DNA from: Melieria omissa
Taxonomy: Eukaryota > Arthropoda > Insecta > Diptera > Ulidiidae
Length of the DNA stretch: 64,000 bases
Reading direction: 5' to 3'
Assembly (NCBI GenBank): GCA_963971225.1
Contig: OZ020270.1
Location: 28,891,123-28,955,122, forward strand
Position 1 is the first letter of the stretch, and every line of letters begins with the position of its first letter. The notes beneath the pieces were generated by a model, which was given only the letters and a program-made list of their open reading frames with translations, made no database searches and was not told where the DNA came from. Positions 55,879-64,000 of the stretch are shown here, in pieces. Made by a program: the position numbers and the translations under genes.

Positions 55879-57318
55879 CTAACACCATCTCCTTGTCAAT
55901 TTTCCGACCCCTGCTTTAAACTTCTTTTTCATCGTTCTTCTATCTTTAGCATGTTCCCAATTATACTCGTTTCCAATGTTCTCCGTAATCTTCTGCTGTA
56001 CCTGCTCACACGCTTCCTTGCTTTTGCAGGAGACGATGAGTCCGCCGCTGTTCAGCTCTCTCACTGCACTCACAAGACCGTCAGTCGGCTCTATTACTTT
56101 CTTTAAAGCTTTTTTTCAGGGACCGTAACAGTTATAAGTTTTATTATAAAAATCAATGTTTAACAGTTATTTTTTGATTTTTATTTTATGACTTAACAAA
56201 TAACAGTTATTTAGTATTTATATTTTAAAAATCCTTTAATAACAATTATTTTTGATTTTTTTCTTATTAGTCCATAGGTAACTGTTTTTTTTTCGATTTT
56301 TATTTTAGTTGTCCTATGATAACAGTTATTGGTGACTTTTATTTAAAAACGTCATAATAAAAATCATTCATTGACTTTTATTTATAAAAGTCATCAATAA
56401 AAATCATTCAATGACTTTTATTTATAAAAGTCATCAAAAAGTCAATGAATGATTTTTATTATGACTTTTTTAAATAAAAGTCACCAATAACTGTTATCAT
56501 AGGACAACTAAAATAAAAATCGAAAAAAACAGTTACTTATGGACTAATAAGAAAAAAATCAAAAATAATTAAAATATAAATTAAAAATAATTCTTTTTTT
56601 TTATATTTCCGTAAAAATTACATAATAAAAGTTTATTGCCAAATTTGATTCTTGACACGAAAAGAAATGTGTTGGTATATTTCATTTATTTGTATGACTT
56701 TTCATTCATAGTAAATTTTTCAAATATAGTTTTCATAAATAACTGTTATTTCCGGTCCCTGCTTTTTTTGTGTCTTTGTTTCTTTTCGTCTTATCTTTCG
56801 ATTTTAGCACAATTTTGTTCTCAGTATGGTTTTGCGTTTGTTTTGCCGCCTGAGCATATGTCATTTGTTTGTCATAATTTCTTCTGCTGTGTTCAGAGAA
56901 AATTCATTTAGTTTCTCACTATTTTTGTTTAGTTCTTTTAACATTTCAGACAATATCTCTTTTTTCATGAGATTCATTTAACTTCAATATTATGTACTAA
57001 CAAAGCATTAAATTCAGTAACCAAACTATTTTTCATTTGAGCAAACACCTCTTCAACAGTGTATTTCATGTCGATTTTGTTTTGTTCGCCCTTCTGCAGA
57101 ATATGTTTGATCTCAACAAATTTAGTGTTCGTATTGGATAAGGAACACTGATTGCAAAACCATTTCAAATTAATATTGTCACTCAGTAATTTTATTTCAT
57201 TTCTTTTAATATTACTACATTTAATACAAAAATTGCAGCCACAGCCGCCCGAACACAATATAATTTCGTCCAATTGAACCAAATTCACAGTACAATCCTT
57301 ACATTCCGTTGGTGGCAT
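55879..57318 (-). pseudogene. LINE ORF1 with nested hAT MITE (unit 4)
   Basis: PHD frame 57318-56974. The tail has a further 1-bp deletion (CAATTTTCCGACC), ending it early as GVGKLTRRWC. Confidence 0.8.
56117..56761. mobile_element. Fold-back hAT MITE (unit 4)
   Basis: 645 bp, about 38 bp shorter than in units 2 and 3 because one loop-side tandem module is missing. The arms pair slightly better here (TCACCAATAACTGTTATC). Confidence 0.88.
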
Positions 57319-57544
57319 TTTGCCTCAGTTTATTAATTTTCATAACTATTGAAAGTCACTGATTATAAAAATGTTTCACTTATGTTAATTCAATCCACTT
57401 GAAGTTAATAAACAATCTTTAACAAAATCGGGTTATTAGAATACATTCTTATCATAAAATAATATAAATTTCACAGAGCTCCAAAATTGGCTTGTTATCA
57501 CTTCCTTTCTCTCCTTTCCGATATTACCTTTTTGCATTGCTTTT

Positions 57545-58114
57545 GTAGCCGAAAATGTGCGTGAACATCCATCAACTCATCCACCGCTCTCAGGAATTGA
57601 ACATTTCTCGCACATCTTTGATGAGAATTTTACATAAAGATTTCGGTATGAAGGCTTACAAAATTCAATTGGTCCAAGAACTGACCATCCGGCCCGTAAA
57701 AATCGAACTTTTGGGCATCGTTTTCGAAAATTGAATAATCAGCCGAAATTCTGAAGTCAATTGGCCGCCTCGGAGCTGCGATTTAAGTCCGTTGGACCTT
57801 TTTTGTGCGGAGCAGTAAAGGACAAGTGTTACGCTAACCCTCCAGAGACGATTGAAGCTTTGAAACATGAAATCGAAGTTGCCATTCAGGAAATTCTACC
57901 CGGAACAATCGAAAAAGTACTTGAAAATTGGGTTGACCGAATGGCGGTAAGGCCAGTCGTGGCAGTCATATGAACGATATCGTTTTTCATTCTTAAATAA
58001 CAAAGTCCAAGCTTTGTAATAAAACAGGAATTTCCAAAAAATATTCATTGGTTTTATATGCATATGCATTGGGTAACCGATGCAAATTCCAAATCTTAAA
58101 TGGTCCACCCTGTA
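57545..58114 (+). pseudogene. mariner-like C-terminal part (unit 4)
   Basis: As unit 1 at CCAGAGACG. Confidence 0.75.
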
Positions 58115-58682
58115 TATATAAAAGAAAGTGGCTGTATGTGAATTACAGCATCACACTCAAACGGGCCGTTCGATTTGCATGGTTTTTTTTGTTGGATTCG
58201 TCTTGAGTCAGTTAGGGTTTAGACCACAACAGGTGGCTTTATACTTCAATTAATTCAAATATTGTGCGAGATAAAGTTTGCCGGGTCAGCTAGTTTACTC
58301 TAAACAAATTCTAAACCCTTGATTTACCACGGTAGATTTATATTTTCAAACAAATTTAAAGCACGTTGTTATTATTTCCCCATTCCCGAAATGAAAAAAG
58401 TGAAAACAAGTGTCAAATTATTCCTAACTTAGAGTACTTCCACCAAGTTTGAAGTCAATCGGCACATTAATTCATGTTTTTTTACAATTTATCCACCCAA
58501 ACTTTTAACCCGTCGCTAACCCCATCCGATTGATATTCGGAAAAATGAAAAAGACGTATAGAGTTATTTTTCATTTGAAATACTTTCAGCAAGTTTGAAG
58601 TCAAAAGGCTCAAAAAAACTTGTTTCTCCATAAATTTTTCTTAGCCGTCGTTGATCCAGTTAGATTTCGATTTTGAAAATAA
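58115..58682. repeat. Helitron-like 3' end and ~125-bp repeats (unit 4)
   Basis: CTAG at 58290-58293. Shares CCCCATTCCCGAAATGAAA with unit 1, against CCCGATTCCCGAAATCAAA in units 2 and 3. Confidence 0.6.
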
Positions 58683-60122
58683 TGTTACGAAAATTCCAAG
58701 CTCGTCTTCCAAGGTTCGTTTTGATTGAGTGTGAAAATAAAACAACTTCAATTATTCAGCGCAACGTAGTCAAACTAACAATCGCTTTATGTACAAATTT
58801 ACACTTGCTCTACTTTACACAACAACTATTGCATGCTTCCCCATTGCTTGCTCAACACAGACTCGACTCACTGCGCTGCACACTGCTGCTTTTATACCAG
58901 TTTTCTTATCGCGCCGAAGTTTCTTGCAACTTCCAATTGGAAAATGCTCGAACATTCTCGCACAGCCCATTTCTCGCGAACCTTGCCATATCGGACTATA
59001 CCAAGCGAATTATACCAGTTCGCCGTACTTCACAGTGCATGCCTAAAAGTATGCTTGCAAAAGCGTTCATGCACAGCACAGAGTGTCTTTTCGTTTCACT
59101 GCCCATCAAGTGGCAGTGAAACGTTCGCCCCGAACAAGTACCGAGGCTCCGCCGGAGTAAGACGCCAGGCGCTCCAAATGGACAACTTTCAACCTCGCAT
59201 TTCCGTTGCTGCAGCGTTGAACTCTGTACACCACGTCATTAATCTTCGTCACGACTTTGAACGGTCCTTCCTATGATGTTTGATGTTTTGGAGACAAACC
59301 TTTCCTCCGCTGCGGGTTTGCCTTCTTGGAACCCTTCTGGGTTAGCCCGTAGACCATAGCTCGCTGTCAACCTGCTTTCAACTAGTTGAGTGCGGCTCCG
59401 CGATCTTCTCATCGGCCCTTTCGCAACCGAACACCGATTACAGCCTCTGATCCACTCAGCGACAGACTCCTGGCTCCTACCCAATAGAACCGCCTTCTTA
59501 TCTTGGCGACAGTTTTTGCGATGCCTAGGTGCCCTCCACTGGAGTCGTTATGGTTTTCCTCGATGACATCGCCGATTAGGCCTCTCGGGACCACTATTAG
59601 GGATTTTCTGGTCCTGCCATCCCTGCTCTCCCACTCGCGGTATAGGCAGCCATCCTGCAGACGTAGACTTTGCCACTTTACCCAGTAAGCCTTCGTGATC
59701 GGGCTCTCATCAGCCATCTCCTGCCAGGCCGGCCGTAATCTCTGCGCTTTGCCTTTGATGATCTTCGCGAGATCCGTATCCTTGCGCTGGTCCTTCTGTA
59801 GCCTTTCCGCAAGCCAATCTTCCTCTTGCTAAACTCTTACCGACCGAACATCCACAATTTGTCCCTCGTTTTCGGCCTGCGAATTATGCCTGGGCTCGGT
59901 CTCGCACGAATGGTGTGGCCGAGCGTCAGCCCTTCTTGGCGACGTCTGTTGTCCGGAACGCTTTTCTCGCAGATGGCAGTCTCGTGATATGTGTCCTTGC
60001 TTGCCACATCGCCAGCAACTGACTCGAGATGATACTGCCCGCAGCCACGCTGGTGCCTCCGAGCTCACTGTCTGGCTTTGCGTGACACGTCCAGATTGGA
60101 CTCCATGCATCTCCGCAGATGA
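58683..60122 (-). pseudogene. gypsy remnant with LTR (unit 4)
   Basis: LTR 58683-59098. The gag knuckle frame (60197-59829) lacks the 1-bp insertion of units 2 and 3 but has their TAA stop. Integrase H2C2 frame 59717-59409. Confidence 0.85.
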
Positions 60123-60674
60123 ATAGGGGGGTTTACACGGTCCAACATGTGCGACGAACAAGTGCGGTTGCAACAATGTTGGACCGTGTGAACGCAAGAA
60201 ACAACCGCTTGACCGTCATGTTGGATGGTTTTCAAAAATTGTTGATTTTTCTGCTTGCTTGTCCAACCATCCAACCAATGTAAACGCTTGTTCGTCGCAC
60301 CTAGTGCATTTTGGCAGTTTCAGAAAGTTCGCGAAGCGTAAACGTAGCGATGGCGACTGTAAAAAACGACATTTTCTGGAAAGAATTTTTCGAGCTCTAC
60401 TCGTAGAGTCGCGGAGAGGCGTTCATTAGCTGAAATTGAGTCCATCATTGTTGTATTCTGCCTCTCGATATAGGGCTTTACCATCGCCAATAATTTCTCG
60501 TACACTGCAGCATCCATTCTTAAAAAATTCCTGTAATCTGGTATTGCAGTCAACTTCAGCTCCTGCAACAAAGTTGCGTGCGATTGTTTTGGCCTCCTTT
60601 TTAACCATTCCTTTGTCCATATCCTTTTTTCTTATAATCTCTTCCTCTTCATCCAGCACAGATCGTTTCAATAA
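60123..60674 (-). pseudogene. Harbinger fragment (unit 4)
   Basis: As unit 1, with the perfect 14-bp terminal inverted repeat. Confidence 0.8.
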
Positions 60675-61080
60675 TTAGAAACACGAGTCTAATTTTTTTT
60701 GACTTCAAGTATTTTTACAATGTTTGAAGTCAATAGGCCCATCGGTTAATTTTTTTTCGGAGTCTTCCCGTAAACAAACCTTAGCCCTTTGTTGGCCCAG
60801 TTAAATTTTGATTTTGGAAAGATTCTAATATACGGGTCGAATTATGTTTGATTTAGAGTATTTTCAGAAAGTTCGAAATTAATATGTCTATTAAATCACG
60901 TTTCCTCATACAACACCTTAACGCATGTTTTGCCGTTTTAGACCCCGATTTTCAAAAAGTCCCGTCTTAGCGGAGGTTTATTCTTTAAGGTGTACCTACA
61001 GTTCAAATTTCACGTTAGTAGCTTCAGGGGTTTTAACTGGGCGATGATGAAGCGTCAGTCAGGACAAACAACTTATGTAT
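60675..61080 (-). repeat. ~125-bp repeats (unit 4)
   Basis: About 9 bp shorter than the others near 61,050 (one ATCA-rich repeat lost). Confidence 0.75.
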
Positions 61081-61510
61081 TGTTACGAAAATGAGCTCTT
61101 TAATATCTGGATTGTGCTTTAAAAATAAAACACACTTCAAATGCTCAGCACAAAACACAGTCAGAAACCAACAATCACTTTATTTACAGATTTACACTTG
61201 TCTTTACACTTGTTACTACTTTGCTTGTTCAAATAAGACTGTCCCTCTGCGCTGTACCCGGCTGCCTTTTATACTTGTCTGGTTATCGCGCCGATTGTTC
61301 TTGCCTATTCCAGTTGGACTATCTCTCGATCGTTTTCGCACATTCAATTGGCCTATCTCTCGATCGTTCTCGCACATCCCATTGCCATCGCGAGCCATCC
61401 TTGCCATATCGAAATTATAGCAAGCTGGCCGTACTCTAAAGTGCGTGCCTAAAAGTATGCCCGTAAAAGCATTCATGCATAGCACAGCGACAGAGTGCCT
61501 CATCGTTACA
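61081..61510. repeat. Solo gypsy LTR (unit 4)
   Basis: 430 bp, flanked by GTAT. Shares ATGAGCTC with unit 1. Confidence 0.9.
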
Positions 61511-61593
61511 GTATATATGTATAAAATTGTAGGTTGTACTACGGCCTTTTGTCCAATGCTCACAACTTCCTTCTAGTCGAATTGTGCGACTAA

Positions 61594-62160
61594 CTGTGAA
61601 ACCTAAATTGGAGCGTTAGCGGCAAGCAACTGTCAAAATTTCTTCATGCCCATACAAATTGTATGGGAAAAACCCGCGTTAGCAGTTGAAGTTGGCTACG
61701 ACAAACATAAACGCCTGTGATTTATATTTGATTTGATTTAAGTTGTGAGGAGTTTATTCAAATAAGAGCTAACTAATTAATTGATTGGCACGACAGCCCG
61801 CTTATGCGAGACTAAGGCCTAGCTTCCCGCAACCACCCGTGTTGTGCGTGTGAATTTTGTACGCGGGTGGAAAGGACCTACAGTTTTATGCCGGTTCCGA
61901 ACGGCAGGTTGGGAGCTTTTTCATAGGCAATTTTTACTCTCAGAGGTTTGCCATTTCCAGCTGAGAAGAGCTAACTAAGTTTTGCAAAATAATAATAATT
62001 TGTTGTTTTTTTGGCAACTAAACAGATATTTTTTTAACATTTGTTTTCATTTCATGATTTTGACAATCCCAACGCAAAGCGTCAATTTCGGTATGCCGCA
62101 CTGAGCGAGTACGCTGCGTCAGAAAACGCAACACTCAACGCTCCAATTTAGGTTTCACAG
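61594..62160. mobile_element. Harbinger-type MITE with nested retroposon (unit 4)
   Basis: 567 bp with TAA duplications. Confidence 0.88.
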
Positions 62161-62195
62161 TAAGTGGTAAGTTCGTACAAAGTTTCATTGATGTC

Positions 62196-63206
62196 TAGAG
62201 TCCGACCGATACCAAATTTTTTGGCCGATGCCGATTAATCGGTCGGAAGGGCGAGTTTGGCCGATGCCGATTAATCGGTCGAAAGGGCGAAAATCGGCCG
62301 ATGCCGATTCCATAGAAAAAATAACACGTATGAATTCAACCAAAAAACACAGTCTATTTTATAAAATAACAAAAGGAACTATTACATATTGTTGTAATAT
62401 TCATCAGAAAATAACAAAACAACGAGAAAAGAAATAATTAAAAACTAAATAAAATAACAAGAGAATTCAGAATTCTAATACATTAAAATGTATTATAAAA
62501 AATAATATATCACATTTATCCACTGAGAGAGAAACAAAAATAGTGACGTAAATATTGCATACAAATTCAGTTTTTAATTCAACTTAAAATTATGATTTTT
62601 ATATTAAAATTTGTACTCTTAAATTTCGACCCGTTGTACAGATGCAGTGGGAAAAAGTCAGAAAATTTGGAAAAAATAAAAAGCCTGTTAAAAAAATGCT
62701 TTCAATTCCAAGAGACGAAATGCATAGGCATTTCGAGAAAATCTGTGTTTTTAAGAATACCTAGTTTAAAAAAACTGAACTGAACTGAACTATGAAAAAG
62801 CTCCCAACCTGCCGTTCGGAACCGGCATAAAACTGTAGGTCCCTTCCACCCGCGTACAAAATTCACACGCACAACACGGGTGGTTGCGGGAAGCTAGGCC
62901 TTAGTCTCGCGTAAGCGGGCTGTCGTGCCAATCAATTATTAATTATAGTTTAAAAAAACAGTTCTTGGAAACATTGATTTAAACAGTATCTTAAAATACA
63001 TTTCTGAAAAGGGGTATAAGAACCCGTTGGTACAAAAAATTAAAACAAAAAAATGAAAGCCGAAAAATAGGCCGATGCATTATCGACCAAAAACGGCATC
63101 GGCCAAACAAGGCCGATGCCGATGCCGATATTTATTTTTTTGGCCGATGCCGATACCAATTTTATTGGCCGATACTAGCCGATGCCGATTAATCGGTCGG
63201 ACTCTA
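62196..63206. mobile_element. hAT MITE with an extra retroposon (unit 4)
   Basis: 1,011 bp, ends TAGAGTCCGACCGAT, TTGATGTC duplications. Enlarged by the insertion at 62775-62945 and by an extra GGCCGATGCCGATA module near 63,140. Confidence 0.92.
62775..62945 (+). mobile_element. Unit-4-specific retroposon insertion
   Basis: 171 bp flanked by the 13-bp duplication TAGTTTAAAAAAA (62762-62774, 62946-62958); the other units have the uninterrupted site. Starts with CTGAA repeats, then carries the same LINE-3'-end family as 35097-35286 in the opposite orientation, with an AATTATTAATTA tail at the right. The long duplication and A/T tail indicate target-primed reverse transcription. Confidence 0.88.
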
Positions 63207-63329
63207 TTGATGTCTGACTTACAGTACTACGGAAATATTAGGTCATAAAAAATGTGCCAACGCCGATCAAATCTCGCCAGTTGAATGACACTAACAGCCC
63301 TATTCTGGCACTACCGTAACAATTGTTAC

Positions 63330-63717
63330 CAGTAGCGCCTTAAAGGGGGGGTGGGCGGAGGGGCGGACCGCCCCGGGCCCCGGGCTGCGGGGGGCCCCCG
63401 AGAGAAGCTTGTATATAAAAATTTAACCTCATTAAACTTTGTAGAAGTCAAACAAATTTACTGATATTACAACCAATTATTAAAATTATTGGTTGGATAA
63501 CAACACATCGACCCGGAAATCCGGTTTCGTTCTTTTATAGACTCTTTCACGAAAGCAATTCTGTGCTCCTTGTAAGCTAAATATGGGCTTCTTACATGCT
63601 GTTATGTAGGGGAAATACGTTTTTTTTCAGATCTCTTTTATAAAGTCTACAGGGTTTTATAAAATATTTCTTTACAATTCTGACTACACTACTTGACACG
63701 AAACATGCACCTAAAAC
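63330..63717 (+). mobile_element. GC-rich hAT terminus (unit 4)
   Basis: CAGTAGCGCC start, followed by a longer G-run than in the other units (TTAAAGGGGGGG). Confidence 0.55.
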
Positions 63718-63719
63718 TA

Positions 63720-64000
63720 TAGGGTGTTTTTTTAGAGGTTTGTTTTTCGAATAGAGATAAAACTGGCATTTTGTGGTCAAATCTGGCAACTCTAATGTCA
63801 TTTATGTTCAGTTTGGTTTGCCATTTCATCATGAACAGGTTGACAAAAGAACAACGCTTGCAAATCGTGCAAATTTATTTCGAAAATAATGGTCCAGTTC
63901 GCGGAGTTTACCGCAAGCGTTCATTTTATGGTCGACATAATCGTCCATCAGAGCAATTAATTCGGTTAACCATGGGTCGTTTTCGCACTACGTTTACTCT
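63720..64000 (+). pseudogene. mariner-like transposase N-terminus running off the window
   Basis: TAGGGTG terminus after TA; start codon at 63831. The frame is open to the window end: MNRLTKEQRLQIVQIYFENN, then VYRKRSFYGRHNRPSEQLI and GRFRTTFTL. FRTxFTL is the expected continuation of this DUF4817 HTH family, so this copy is not cut by the array junction. Whether the rest of the gene is intact cannot be seen. Confidence 0.8.

Larger units (their letters stand above)
54916..63992. repeat. Tandem array unit 4 (9,077 bp)
   Basis: The most diverged unit, with a unique retroposon insertion and several small indels. It ends …CGCACTACG at 63992 and continues TTTACTCT rather than copia gag, marking the right edge of the array. 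Confidence 0.95.

Noticed and set aside
1..64000. A previously undescribed defence, regulatory or metabolic system
   Set aside because: All coding sequence recognised belongs to known transposon families in broken form. Novelty lies in the rearrangements, not in a gene system.

Overview
The window is a dense nest of transposable elements from an insect genome, most probably a fly (Diptera). A tephritid-type fruit fly is my guess. The basis is the mix of element families: copia, BEL/Pao with a tRNA-Tyr primer site, gypsy, RNase H-bearing LINEs, hAT, piggyBac-like, Tc1/mariner, PIF/Harbinger and Helitron-like sequence. The AT-rich spacers also fit. I see no host gene, no intact autonomous element, no CRISPR array and no bacterial operon. 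Almost every long open frame is a piece of a broken transposase, gag, integrase or reverse transcriptase.

Region 1 (1-19,105). Positions 124-15,460 form one near-perfect palindrome: position x pairs with 15,584-x, with about 7.65 kb per arm and only two scattered mismatches noticed. Each arm carries, from the outside in, a decayed hAT transposase split by a Helitron-like element full of ~265-bp and ~125-bp tandem repeats, one end of a piggyBac-like element, and the 3' half of a LINE (RT tail plus RNase H). At the centre is a small natural hairpin. Target-site duplications (TSDs) show the nesting. A piggyBac-like element (TTAA, 5,033-19,101) was hit by a LINE (16-bp TSD), which was hit by a hAT element (8-bp TSD, 7,235-17,232). 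The palindrome lies inside that hAT element.

Region 2 (19,106-27,275, minus strand). This is a broken copia retrotransposon with an initiator-tRNA-Met primer site, gag, protease, integrase and split RT. It is interrupted by a BEL/Pao element (19,307-24,072; 237-bp LTRs, TSD CCCAA) that keeps gag and protease but has lost RT, RNase H and integrase.

Region 3 (26,547-63,992). Four head-to-tail copies of a ~8.9-kb unit, each itself a nest: copia gag/LTR, LINE ORF1 split by a hAT MITE, mariner C-terminus, Helitron-like repeats, a deleted gypsy, a Harbinger fragment, a solo gypsy LTR, a Harbinger-type MITE, a second hAT MITE, a GC-rich hAT end and a mariner N-terminus. The three internal junctions are the same and show ACG microhomology. 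The last unit runs on into what looks like the original flank. Copy-specific events mark the units: a Tc1 element only in unit 1, with empty sites in the other three, and a retroposon only in unit 4.

I find no convincing new functional system. The most interesting signals are structural: a giant fold-back palindrome whose centre records the turnaround, and an amplified transposon graveyard whose units can be ordered by nested insertions. Both could in part be assembly artefacts and should be tested with raw reads.
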